NCBI GenBank assembly: GCA_020723345.1
Contig: DYJA01000042.1
Span: forward strand, 1-50,489
Source of the DNA: Candidatus Aquidulcis sp.
GTDB taxonomy: Bacteria > Chloroflexota > Anaerolineae > UBA4142
DNA: 50,489 nt
Direction: 5' to 3'
Position numbers and translations under genes: made by a program. Positions 7,504-16,300 of the stretch are shown here, piece by piece; within the stretch, counting starts at the first letter, position 1; each line of letters starts with the position of its first letter. The notes under the pieces were generated by a model. The model saw only the letters and a list, made by a program, of their open reading frames with translations. It made no database searches and was not told where the DNA came from.

Positions 7504-7959
7504 ATGAAGTTAGCCGTTGGCTCAGACGAACGAACCCATACGACCGATGCCGTCATCGCCGAACTGGAAAAGCGCGGACACGCGCTCGAACTGTTCGGAC
7601 CGCTGCGCGATGAAAAAACGTTGTGGCCCCAGGTCGCGCTTGATGTCGCGGAACGCGTCGCGCGCGGTGACGCGGACGAAGGGATTTTGTTTTGCTGGAC
7701 GGGCACCGGCGTCGCGATTGCCGCGAACAAAGTGCCGGGCATTCGCGCCGCGCTCTGCCACGACGCGGAGACCGCGAAGGGCGCGCGGCTGTGGAATCGC
7801 GCGAACGTGCTGTGCCTGAGTCTGCGCGCGACGACGGACGCGATCGCGCAAGAAATTTTGGACGCGTGGTTCGGCACGCCGCTGGGGGCGGATCCGGTGG
7901 ATGTGGAGTGTGTCGCCGCGGTGGAAGAGATCGAACGAAAATATTACGAGAAGGGATAA
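7504..7959 (+). CDS. rpiB: RpiB/LacA/LacB family sugar-phosphate isomerase
   Basis: RpiB-type enzymes interconvert ribose 5-phosphate and ribulose 5-phosphate (or related aldoses/ketoses) in the pentose phosphate pathway. The 151-residue protein carries family landmarks: MKLAVGSDE at the start, ALDVAERVARGDADEGILFC with the likely active-site Cys, TGTGVAIAANKVPGIRAALC, and ANVLCL. It departs from typical RpiB in the first phosphate-binding segment (SDERTHTTDAV instead of SDHAG) and has Trp after the Cys, so the natural sugar phosphate may differ. Start 7504 follows GGGAGA. The region to 8077 is a purine-rich then pyrimidine-rich tract that could fold back on itself. Confidence 0.82.
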   Translation: MKLAVGSDERTHTTDAVIAELEKRGHALELFGPLRDEKTLWPQVALDVAERVARGDADEGILFCWTGTGVAIAANKVPGIRAALCHDAETAKGARLWNRANVLCLSLRATTDAIAQEILDAWFGTPLGADPVDVECVAAVEEIERKYYEKG

Positions 7960-8077
7960 GAAGGCGTAGAAGGCGGTAGAAGGCAAAAGACGGCAGAGAA
8001 GGCGCGCCCTCTTTGCCCCTCCTGCCCTCTTTCCCCTCTACGCCCTCTGATGCCTTCTTCACCCCTCTGGAGGTACA

Positions 8078-8614
8078 ATGCAAGTCACCATCAACGAATC
8101 AACGCTCGAACTCGCGCAAGGCGACATTACGCGCGAAGACGTGGACGCGATTGTGAACGCGGCAAACGAATCGCTGCTCGGCGGCGGCGGCGTGGACGGC
8201 GCGATCCATCGCGCGGCGGGTCCCGAATTGCTCGCCGAGTGTCGCACCTTGAACGGCTGCGAAACGGGCAGCGCGAAAATTACGCGCGGCTACAATTTGA
8301 AAGCGCGACACGTGATCCACGCGGTCGGACCGATTTATCACGACGGCAAACGCGGCGAACCCGCGCTGCTCGCGAACGCGTACCGCACCTGCCTCGATCT
8401 CGCGTCGCAAAATCAATGCGCGTCCGTCGCGTTCCCTGCGATCTCGACCGGCGTCTACGGTTATCCGATGGAAGACGCGGCGCGCGTCGCGTTCCGCGTG
8501 ATTATCGAATACCTCGAACATCATCCCGAAATCAAAATCGTCCGGTACGTGCTGTACGACGCGCGCGCGCTCGCCGTCCACGAACGCGTGTTGGAGCAAG
8601 TGTTGAGCGAATAG
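8078..8614 (+). CDS. Macrodomain protein (O-acetyl-ADP-ribose deacetylase type)
   Basis: A 178-residue single-domain protein of the MacroD/YmdB group, which bind ADP-ribose and remove acetyl or ADP-ribosyl groups. Diagnostic blocks are LAQGDITREDVDAIVNAANE, LLGGGGVDGAIHRAAG, HVIHAVGP and FPAISTGVYGYPMEDAA. The NAAN and GGGGVDGAIH segments contribute the ligand-binding and catalytic residues of hydrolytic macrodomains, so activity is likely. GGAGG lies 5-6 bases before the ATG. Its distance from rpiB (118 bp) leaves cotranscription possible. No ADP-ribosyltransferase partner is visible nearby. Confidence 0.92.
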   Translation: MQVTINESTLELAQGDITREDVDAIVNAANESLLGGGGVDGAIHRAAGPELLAECRTLNGCETGSAKITRGYNLKARHVIHAVGPIYHDGKRGEPALLANAYRTCLDLASQNQCASVAFPAISTGVYGYPMEDAARVAFRVIIEYLEHHPEIKIVRYVLYDARALAVHERVLEQVLSE

Positions 8615-8673
8615 AACTCAAATGAGCCAAATCTGGTATAGCGATCCTTTTGGTTCATTGGCTCATTGGTAAA

Positions 8674-8702
8674 TTGGCTCATTGGGCATTTTGCGTTATA
8701 AT
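8674..8702 (+). promoter_or_regulatory. Consensus promoter placed for a leaderless transcript
   Basis: TTGGCT (8674-8679), 17-bp spacer, perfect TATAAT (8697-8702). The ATG at 8714 begins only 12 bases after the -10 box and has no Shine-Dalgarno sequence, so transcription would start about 5 bases before the ATG. Confidence 0.65.
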
Positions 8703-8713
8703 CGCCTTCGTCT

Positions 8714-10294
8714 ATGTTTGTTTCAACCAATTTGCGATCTTTGTTAGTCGCCGCGCTCGCGCTGATTTTGCTTGCCGCGTGCGAGACGATTGCGCCGCCT
8801 GCCCCGCCAACCCTCGCGCCAACAGCAACGCCGGAGCCACCGGCAAATACGCCGGTGCGCGTCGCGTTCCCCACCATCGCGCCGACATCGGCTGAACCGA
8901 CGATTGCCGCGTCGTCCACCGCGACGATCACTCCACCGTCAACCAGCGCGCGCGGAACGACGCCGCCCGTCGCGCAACTCGTCTCGCCGGTCTCCAGCGC
9001 GCAGATCAGCGTCGGTCAAACCTACAACGTCGTCGTGTACGCGGCGGACGATAACGGCATCGCGCGCGTCGAACTGAGCGACGATGGCGCGCTCGTCCGC
9101 GCAGAAAACGCGCCGACGCCCCTGCCGCGCGTTTTCTCCGCGATCATTCCGTGGACGCCGACGCAAAGCGGCGCGCACGCGCTGCGCGTCGTCGCGTACG
9201 ACGGCGACAATCGCGCGAGCGCGCCGGACGAAGTGACGATCACGGTGCTGCCAGACGCGCGCCGCCCCACGTCGATCATCGTTTTTCCGATTGGCACGCC
9301 GCAAGTCGACCTGGGCAGCATTCTGCAAATTTACGGCGTCGCGACGGATGACGCCGGGGTCACGCAAGTCGAATTGTGGGCGGACAATCAGATGTACACG
9401 TACCTCGCCGCGCAAAATGCGGGCGCGCCGAACGCGTTTCCGTTCGTGTTCGGCTGGAACGCGCTTGCGCCGGGCACGCACACCTTTTTCGTCCGCGCGC
9501 GCGACAACCAAGATCAAACGACCGACTCGACGCCGCTCAAAGTGGTCGTCGTGGATACGCACCAACCGTCGATCAGTTTGCAGTTCGAGCGGACGAACGC
9601 GCCGGTCAACGAGCCGATCACGATCACCGTCACCGCGCTCGACGTGAGCGGAATTCAGCGGATCGAATTGTGGAGCGGCAAGGAAATTTTTTACACGACG
9701 AAAAGCGCGAACCCGGCGCGGCAGACTGCGCTGACCGCGCAGTTGTTGTGGACTAGTCCGAATCCCGGCGAGTTCCAAGTTTTCGCGCGCGCGTACAACG
9801 CGAATGGAAATCAGAAAGACGCGCCCGCGCAAACGATCAGCGTCCTGCGTCCCGGTCAAGCGACGCCCACACCCGCGCCGACGATCACGCCGACGCGCAC
9901 GCGCGCGCCGCGCGCCACGCCGACCGCGCGCTCGCAGCCGCCGCCGCCGCCGACCGCCGAAATCCTTTCGCCCACCGATCGCTTTTCCGGATCGTCGCCG
10001 CTGCGCGTGACGTTTTCTGGGCGCGGCAATTCGGAGTTGGAGCGGATCGAGTTGTGGGGACAGACCCAAGGACAAACGCAGCCACAAATCATCTGTACGA
10101 TTGACGCGCACGCTTCCACGCAAAAGACCGGTCAATGCGATTGGAATGTGCCGAGCGCAGGCGTCGTCACCGTGTTCGCGCAGGCGATTGACATTTATCG
10201 GCAGACCGCGCGCTCGACGCCGATTGCCGGTTATATCGGCGCGCCGCTCGCGCCATCGCCGACCGCATCGCCCACGGCGACGGTCGCACGTTAA
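8714..10294 (+). CDS. Secreted lipoprotein with tandem Ig-like domains
   Basis: A 526-residue exported protein. The signal peptide ends in the lipobox LLAAC (Cys about residue 23), followed by a Pro/Thr-rich spacer. Then come four Ig-like beta-sandwich repeats, each with an IxRVELS/VTQVELWA/IQRIELWS/LERIELWG strand and an F.VRA or V.AYD closing strand; a second Pro/Thr linker separates repeats 3 and 4. Such chains usually serve as surface stalks or adhesin-like modules; no catalytic domain is present. There is no ribosome binding site: the promoter at 8674-8702 implies a leaderless mRNA. A family B repeat follows the stop codon. Function beyond cell-surface location is unknown. Confidence 0.8.
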   Translation: MFVSTNLRSLLVAALALILLAACETIAPPAPPTLAPTATPEPPANTPVRVAFPTIAPTSAEPTIAASSTATITPPSTSARGTTPPVAQLVSPVSSAQISVGQTYNVVVYAADDNGIARVELSDDGALVRAENAPTPLPRVFSAIIPWTPTQSGAHALRVVAYDGDNRASAPDEVTITVLPDARRPTSIIVFPIGTPQVDLGSILQIYGVATDDAGVTQVELWADNQMYTYLAAQNAGAPNAFPFVFGWNALAPGTHTFFVRARDNQDQTTDSTPLKVVVVDTHQPSISLQFERTNAPVNEPITITVTALDVSGIQRIELWSGKEIFYTTKSANPARQTALTAQLLWTSPNPGEFQVFARAYNANGNQKDAPAQTISVLRPGQATPTPAPTITPTRTRAPRATPTARSQPPPPPTAEILSPTDRFSGSSPLRVTFSGRGNSELERIELWGQTQGQTQPQIICTIDAHASTQKTGQCDWNVPSAGVVTVFAQAIDIYRQTARSTPIAGYIGAPLAPSPTASPTATVAR

Positions 10295-10304
10295 GCGCGC
10301 AACC

Positions 10305-10414
10305 TTGTCATTTCGAGCGGAGTGAGAAATCTCCTAATGCGAACGCGAGATTTCTCGTCGGCGATCCTTCGACTCCGCTAACGCTCCGCTCAGGACGCCG
10401 CCTCGAAATGACAA
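10305..10414. repeat. Palindromic repeat, family B (TTGTCATTTCGAGCGGAG) with family C core
   Basis: Outer arms TTGTCATTTCGAG and CTCGAAATGACAA, inner arms GAGAAATCTC and GAGATTTCTC, then a family C core. The same layout recurs at 18953-19024 and, broken, at 48770-49134. It contains the alternative ATG at 10408, which is therefore unlikely to start the next gene. Confidence 0.9.
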
Positions 10415-10446
10415 TGGCACAACCCTATCAGAAACGAAGATGTTTG

Positions 10447-10869
10447 ATGCCTCATAAATTTTCGCTCATCGTGAATAGCCAAGTGGAGCGACTGGCAGAG
10501 ATCGCCGATTTCGTCGAGGACGCCGCATGCGCGTGCGGTTTGAACGCGGAGCAAACGCACGACGTGCAAATGGCGGTGGACGAAGCGTGTACGAACGTGA
10601 TCGAGCACGCGTATCGCGGCAAGTCGGACGGCACGATCGATATCGTGTGCGTTCGGCGCGGCGACGAATTCGTCGTCACGGTTCAAGATTTCGGCGCGCG
10701 CTTCGATCCCCGCAAAGTCAAATTGCCCAAGACGCGCGCGCCGCTCTCCGCGCGCAGCATCGGCGGGTTGGGTTTGTTCTTTATGCGTAAGTTGATGGAT
10801 CGCGTTGAATTCGATTTTTCGTCCGGACAAGGCAATCGTTTGACGATGGTGAAGAAGATCAAAAAGTGA
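10447..10869 (+). CDS. RsbW-like anti-sigma factor serine/threonine kinase
   Basis: A 140-residue protein of the HATPase_c_2/RsbW group: small kinases that hold a sigma factor or regulator and phosphorylate a STAS antagonist. The N box is MAVDEACTNVIEHAYRG (Glu and Asn for ATP/Mg), the G1 box is VQDFGARFDP, and GGLGLFFMRKLMD is the G2 loop. The next gene, 61 bp downstream, encodes a STAS protein, so the pair is a likely partner-switching module; the sigma factor or other target is not in view. Start 10447 is preferred over 10408 because the latter sits inside a repeat. The ribosome binding site is poor (AACGAAG). Confidence 0.82.
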   Translation: MPHKFSLIVNSQVERLAEIADFVEDAACACGLNAEQTHDVQMAVDEACTNVIEHAYRGKSDGTIDIVCVRRGDEFVVTVQDFGARFDPRKVKLPKTRAPLSARSIGGLGLFFMRKLMDRVEFDFSSGQGNRLTMVKKIKK

Positions 10870-10906
10870 TGCATCCTGAACGGAGCGCAGCGTAGTTGAA
10901 GGATGC
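10870..10906. repeat. Family C palindromic repeat between the kinase and STAS genes
   Basis: GCATCCTGAACGGAGCGCAG followed by CGTAGTTGAAGGATGC: an imperfect palindrome with ATCCT/AGGAT ends, placed right after the RsbW-like stop codon. Confidence 0.65.
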
Positions 10907-10930
10907 GTGAAGCGTGAAGAGTGAGGAGCG

Positions 10931-11251
10931 ATGGAACACGAGATTCAGATTATCGCGCCGCGCGGTCGCTTGGATGCGGCGGGCGCGCGGCCGCTCGAAG
11001 CCGAACTGAAACAACGCATCGCGGCGGGCAAAACGCGTTTGATCGTGGATCTGCGCGAGACGCGCTACATCGGCTCGAACGGTTTGCGCGTCTTGTTGGC
11101 GGCGATGAAACTCGCGAACAAGCGCGGCGGCACGGTCAAACTGTGCGGACTCGCCGCGCGCTTGGAAGAGATCTTCGCGATGGCGGGTTTTGATCGCGTG
11201 TTTGAGATTTTCGAGACGCGCGAGCAAGCGGAAAAATCGTTCAGGAATTGA
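10931..11251 (+). CDS. STAS domain anti-sigma factor antagonist
   Basis: A 106-residue single STAS domain (RsbV/SpoIIAA type). The conserved phospho-acceptor motif RYIGSNGLRVL carries Ser49, the residue normally phosphorylated by an RsbW kinase; the strand LIVDLRETR precedes it as expected. When dephosphorylated such proteins bind the kinase and release its partner. The RsbW-like gene just upstream supports this. GAGGAG ends 3 bases before the ATG. The stop codon overlaps the promoter of glnS. Confidence 0.87.
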   Translation: MEHEIQIIAPRGRLDAAGARPLEAELKQRIAAGKTRLIVDLRETRYIGSNGLRVLLAAMKLANKRGGTVKLCGLAARLEEIFAMAGFDRVFEIFETREQAEKSFRN

Positions 11252-11277
11252 CGCTGGCGATTTCTTGGATATACTAT
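11248..11277 (+). promoter_or_regulatory. Promoter of glnS
   Basis: TTGACG (11248-11253), 18-bp spacer, TACTAT (11272-11277), overlapping the STAS stop codon. The leader to the ATG at 11312 would be about 28 nt. Confidence 0.55.
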
Positions 11278-11311
11278 TTCGCAACAAATTCCCTTTTGAC
11301 TGGATGGCATT

Positions 11312-12994
11312 ATGAGTGATACAGAATCTCGCGCGCCCGATTTTATTCGCACGATCGTCGCGGAAGAACTCGCGCAAGGCAAATGGAGCGGCAAAGTGAT
11401 CACGCGCTTTCCGCCCGAACCAAACGGCTATTTGCACATCGGTCACGCCAAAGCGTTGTGCGTTGACTTTGGCTTGCCACTCGAATTCGGCGGACGGTGC
11501 AACTTGCGCTTCGACGACACGAACCCGACGAAAGAGGAAACCGAATACGTCGACGCGATCATGGAAGATATTCGCTGGCTCGGTTTCGAGTGGGGACAGC
11601 ATTTGTATTTCGCGTCCGATTATTTCGAGCAACTGTACCAATGGGCAGTCCGACTGATCAAAGACGGCAAGGCGTACGTCGACGATCTGACCGCGGGCGA
11701 AACGCGCGAACATCGCGGCACGCTGACGGAAGCGGGACGCGAGAGTCCGTACCGCAATCGCTCGGTCGAAGAGAATCTCGATCTCTTTGCGCGGATGCGC
11801 GCCGGGCAATTTGCCGACGGCACGAAAACGCTGCGCGCGAAAATCGACATGGCGTCGCCGAATATCAATTTGCGCGACCCCGTGATGTATCGCATTCGGC
11901 ACGCGTCGCATCATCGCACCGGCGACAAGTGGTGCATTTATCCGATGTACGATTGGGCGCACGGTCAGTCCGATTCTATCGAAGGCGTGACGCACTCGTT
12001 GTGCTCGATGGAGTACGAAGATCATCGTCCGCTGTACGATTGGTTCGTCGAACAACTGGGCATTCATCATCCGCGCCAGATCGAATTTGCGCGGCTCAAC
12101 GTGACGTACACGATGATGAGCAAGCGCAAGTTGCTGCAACTCGTGAACGACGGCGTCGTCGCAGGTTGGGACGATCCGCGCATGCCGACGCTGTGCGGTT
12201 TGCGGCGGCGCGGGTACACGCCGGAAGCGATTCGCGATTTCACGGATCGCGTTGGCGTTGGCAAGACGTACAACCTGATTCAGATCGAGTTGCTCGAACA
12301 TTGTTTGCGCGAGGACTTGAACAAGCGCGCGCCGCGCGTGATGGCAGTGCTGCACCCGCTCAAAGTCGTCATCGAAAACTACCCGCAGGGGGAAGACAAG
12401 GTCGAAGAACTCGACGCGGTGAACAATCCCGAAGACGCGGCAAGGGGCACGCGCAAGGTGCCGTTCGCGCGCGAACTCTGGATCGAGCAAGCCGATTTTA
12501 TGGAGAATCCGCCGAAGAAATATTTCCGCCTCGCGCCGGGCGCGGAAGTGCGCTTGCGCTGGGCGTACATTATCAAATGCACCGGCGTCGTCAAAAACGA
12601 ACGCGGCGAAATCGTCGAGGTGCGCTGCACGTACGATCCGGCGACGCTCGGCGCAAATCCGACGGATCGCAAAATCAAAGGGACGATTCACTGGGTTTCC
12701 GCGCAACACGCGCGACCGGCGGAGATTCGGCTGTACGATCATCTGTTCGTCTCGCCGAAACCGGACGAAGTGGAAGATTGGAAATCGCAAATCAATCCCA
12801 ACTCGCTCGAACGATTGGCGAACTGCTACGTCGAACCATCGCTCGCGGACGCCGCGCCGGGCAATCGCTATCAATTCGAGCGCACTGGATATTTTTGCGT
12901 CGACCCGGACACGAAACCCGGGCAACTCGTTTTCAATCGCACCGTTTCGCTGCGCGATACGTGGGGCAAGATCGAAAAGGCGGAGCAAGGGTAA
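11312..12994 (+). CDS. glnS: Glutaminyl-tRNA synthetase
   Basis: Charges tRNA-Gln with glutamine. The 560-residue protein is full length for bacterial GlnRS and has the class I signatures: [16 protein letters not shown] (HIGH at about 42-45) and MMSKRKL (KMSKS equivalent, about 268). The segment [20 protein letters not shown] after HIGH is the GlnRS/GluRS subfamily block, and PPEPNGYLH rather than APSPTG marks GlnRS. The C-terminal anticodon-binding beta-barrels are present to the end ([11 protein letters not shown]). It has its own promoter and a strong bidirectional terminator 22 bp after the stop. Confidence 0.96.
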   Translation: MSDTESRAPDFIRTIVAEELAQGKWSGKVITRFPPEPNGYLHIGHAKALCVDFGLPLEFGGRCNLRFDDTNPTKEETEYVDAIMEDIRWLGFEWGQHLYFASDYFEQLYQWAVRLIKDGKAYVDDLTAGETREHRGTLTEAGRESPYRNRSVEENLDLFARMRAGQFADGTKTLRAKIDMASPNINLRDPVMYRIRHASHHRTGDKWCIYPMYDWAHGQSDSIEGVTHSLCSMEYEDHRPLYDWFVEQLGIHHPRQIEFARLNVTYTMMSKRKLLQLVNDGVVAGWDDPRMPTLCGLRRRGYTPEAIRDFTDRVGVGKTYNLIQIELLEHCLREDLNKRAPRVMAVLHPLKVVIENYPQGEDKVEELDAVNNPEDAARGTRKVPFARELWIEQADFMENPPKKYFRLAPGAEVRLRWAYIIKCTGVVKNERGEIVEVRCTYDPATLGANPTDRKIKGTIHWVSAQHARPAEIRLYDHLFVSPKPDEVEDWKSQINPNSLERLANCYVEPSLADAAPGNRYQFERTGYFCVDPDTKPGQLVFNRTVSLRDTWGKIEKAEQG

Positions 12995-13016
12995 AGGTAC
13001 GACGAACTGAAAAACA

Positions 13017-13050
13017 AACGGCTCTCCCAAAGTGGAGAGCCGTTATTTTT
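13017..13050. terminator. Bidirectional intrinsic terminator
   Basis: Perfect 11-bp stem AACGGCTCTCC / GGAGAGCCGTT with a 6-base loop, followed by ATTTTTAT on the plus strand and TTGTTTTTC on the minus strand. It serves glnS (plus) and the convergent small gene, whose TAA overlaps its edge. Confidence 0.92.
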
Positions 13051-13327
13051 ATCTCAACGCGCGCGTTCGTCGGGATGCCCGACGCTGGCGCGGCAGCGGC
13101 GTCGCCGTTTCGCGCAGGCGCGCGATGATTTGCTCGCGCGGAAATTTCTCGGGGCTGTAAAAAAACATCGCGACGTGGAACAACCCGCGCGGCGAATCCC
13201 AGAAAAAAGTTTCGCCGCGTTCTACGTTTTCAATTGCGATCGCCAGGTCGTTGACGCGCGGCTGCATCCGCGCCTCGCTCCCGACGATGGACGCGCTTCT
13301 CATCAAATCCGATGCGTAGAGAATCAT
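13049..13327 (-). CDS. Small protein of unknown function
   Basis: A 92-residue protein, not recognised. It reads MILYASDLMRSASIVGSEAR, then a segment with GETFFWDSPRGLFHVAMFFY and an Arg-rich tail. GGGAGA five bases before the ATG supports translation, and the stop lies on the bidirectional terminator. It starts 43 bp after the stop of the methyltransferase/nuclease gene on the same strand, so it may be the last gene of that transcript. Whether it accompanies the restriction system, for instance as a small accessory protein, is unknown. Confidence 0.5.
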   Translation of the reverse strand: MILYASDLMRSASIVGSEARMQPRVNDLAIAIENVERGETFFWDSPRGLFHVAMFFYSPEKFPREQIIARLRETATPLPRQRRASRRTRALR

Positions 13328-13337
13328 GGTTTCTCCC

Positions 13338-13371
13338 AGACCTGACAGGTTTTTGGAAACCTGTCAGGTCT
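13338..13371. repeat. Palindromic repeat, family D
   Basis: A 34-bp palindrome with arms AGACCTGACAGGTTT and AAACCTGTCAGGTCT. It fills the gap between the type IIG gene and the small gene: its outer edge supplies two bases of the upstream stop codon and abuts the ribosome binding site of the downstream gene. Confidence 0.9.
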
Positions 13372-16300
13372 ATTCCTCCGCCTCTTCTTCCGCCTCCGCG
13401 CCGCCGACCAACTCCGCCAAACTGTCTTGGATTTCGCGCAACTCGGCGTCGGTCAGATTCCACACTTTTGCCGCGAGCGCGTCAATTTCCGTTTCCGCGT
13501 CTTTCACCGCGCCCGCGTTTCCTTTCGCTTGATGCTTGTGCGCGCGTTTGGAGTGCGCGGACAGCGCGGCGTGCGTTTCGTTCTTCGCGTCGTACTTGGG
13601 AATGCCGATGCGCGTGAGAACGTGCGGGTCGGGATGCAAGACGATGTACGACATTGCCGCCAATTGCGCGGGCGCAGAGTTGAGCAACGCGCAGAGGTAA
13701 TGCGCTTCGGTTTCGGTTTTGGATGGAATTAAAATCGCGGTGTGGTCTGGCACGACAACTCTTTCGCCAAGAATTTCATCTTCGACGCTCCCGATGACTG
13801 CCGCCTTGAGCGTGTTCGCGATTTCTGACCACACAACTTTGTACGGCGCGAAAGTGTAATCGCTAATATTGTACATCGTCCAAAACTCGGCGCCCGTTTT
13901 ATCGCCAAAATATTTTTGGAACGCGGCGCGTTGGAGCAATTCTTTCTTGAACTGACAAAGCCACGCGTACGTCAGCGGCATTTCGTCTTGAAGATACTCT
14001 TCGCGATAGCCGATGCGTTTTTCGGGGTCTTGCGCGACGAGGATGTACAAACTGGGCGACGCGTTCCAACGTTGCACGTCGCGTCCGCGCAACAACGGAT
14101 AAAGCAATTGTGTCTCAATCTTGTAATTCGTGTACTGCTTGACCTTGCGCTTTGTCCCTTTCAAATAGTTGGTGACGAGCGCGTGCTTCTTGCCCAATTT
14201 TTCATCAATCGAAAACCAGTACACGCCGTTCGCGCCGCCCGTGTACGAACCCGCGTATGCCTGATAAAATTGCTGAACCGCGCCCGTGAATTTTCGCAGC
14301 GCGCGAATCGCCTGGCGTCCCGCCGTGAGCCAGCGGTCGTTCTTGATGCCGTTGACCGCCTTGTTCACTGGCTCGGCGGCAAATTCGAGTTGCGTCGTCT
14401 TGTGCGTGACCTCGGCGTAAGCATCGGAAGCGTAAACGGGTTCGTGCGCGCGCCACAGAAAATAATCAACGGGGTATTGAACCTCTTGTCCTTTTTTCGC
14501 GACAAAGACCGCCGTGCGATTCGTCGCGCCTTCAAACGGTTGGAACGCGGAGAAATCGTGAACGCGCAGCGGCGCAAAGTACGTGACGTTTTGCGGAATG
14601 ACGAAACGGCGGAATCCTTCGCCCGCTTCGGTTTTGAAAACGGTTTGCGTGATGACGAACGCAATGTGTCCCGCGTCGCGCAACAGTTTGTCAACCGCGA
14701 CGTAGGTGACGAGCATCGAAAGGTCTTTTTTACCCGCGCCGTGTCGAACCGATGTGCCTGTCTTACCCGTGCCTGCCTGCTTGAACAAGCCGTACTCTTT
14801 CCAAAGCGGTTGCTGCGCGTCGCGATAATCGTCGGGCAAACTCTCCCAGTTAATCCACGGCGGATTGCCGACGACGAAATCGAATTTCGCTTCGCGCGTC
14901 GTGTAAATCGGCGCGAACCGATTGACGAGATAGCGCGCCCACGCGTCGTCGAGATTCTTCGCGTCCAATTCGCGGAACGTCGCGAACATTTCGCGCAAGA
15001 GCGTGCGCGCGTTCGCGATTTCGCCTTCGACGAGGTTGCGGTCGAGAGTACGCGCGCGGTACCACGCCTCCAGATTTGCCGCGCTGAACATCGTATCGGC
15101 AAAACGCGCGTCGTTCCAATTTTGTTCGATGCCGCGTCGAACCGTCTCTGCCAACAATTCCAGCTTACCCTCATCCACGAGCGGACGCGGCACGCGCAAT
15201 TGATGTTCCGACTCCTTGCCGCGCGGTCGCAACTCCTTCAACACTTCGAGCGACACTTGATACGCGGGATTCGTTTGCCCCAAGCCCGCTTGACGCGGCG
15301 CGGCGGGGACGAGAATCGAATCGGTGAGCCAAATCGGAATCGTGATCGGTTCGGTGATGTAGCGCAAGCCCTCGCTGCCGCGAATCAAATCGCCGAGCGC
15401 GATGATGTAATTCGCGCGCGCCGCCAACACCGCGAGCGGATTCAAGTCAAAGCCGACGATGTTGCGCGTGATATGCTGCAAAATTTGTTCGGGCGCGAGG
15501 GTTTTGGCTTGCGGCGAATCTTTCGCTTGCTTGATGACCTCGACCAGAAACGTGCCAGAGCCGCACGTCGGGTCGAGCACGCGCTTGAACACGTCGCCGT
15601 CGTAACCCGCCAAATCGCGCAGTTCGCCCAACACGAATTGCGCGAGCCAGTCGGGCGTGTAATACTCGCCCAAGTCGTGGCGCGCTTGACGCGGAATCAA
15701 ACGCTCGTACAAATCCTTGAGCAAGTCGCGCGTCTCTTCGGGTTTCAACACGAACGTCGTCACTTCGTAGCCCGACAATTTGGAAACGACGCTCCGCACC
15801 GCGCCGTCGAGTTCCTTGTCCCAGCCGCGCGGGTCAACGTACCAATCGAACAATTCGCCTTCGAGAAAATTGCGAACGTTCAGCGACGAAATGAAACCGC
15901 CTTCACGCTCCAGACTTTCGAGCGTCGCGCGCAAATCGTCCGACTCCATCGCCGAAATATTTTCGAGCGTCGTCGTCACAGTCTTGCAGCAGTAGTTGAC
16001 GAGCAATTCCGCGACGAGGAGTTTGATGAGCAAGCCGTAGTACGTGGAAAGCGCGAAGAAGAACGCGGCGACGTTGAAATCGTTTTTCGCGCCGCCAAGC
16101 GCGTAATCGTTTCGCAGATAGCCAAAGCGTTCGCGCGCCTCTTGCTCCTCGAACGAAACAACCTGGCGAAAAAGTTTGCGCCATTCCTGATAGCGCGAGC
16201 GAATCAGCGCGCCGCGCGCGCCGTCGCTTTCGACCGCGTCCTTGATGCGCGCGTAGAACACGCCGACGACGCGTTTCGCCAAATCGCTCGCGACGCGCGC

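Noticed and set aside
10408-10446. Upstream start of the RsbW-like gene at 10408
   Set aside because: That ATG lies inside a family B palindromic repeat and adds 13 residues (MTMAQPYQKRRCL) not typical of the family.
11497-13128. A 543-codon frame overlapping glnS in another frame
   Set aside because: Arg-rich shadow of the GlnRS gene; GlnRS motifs lie in the other frame.
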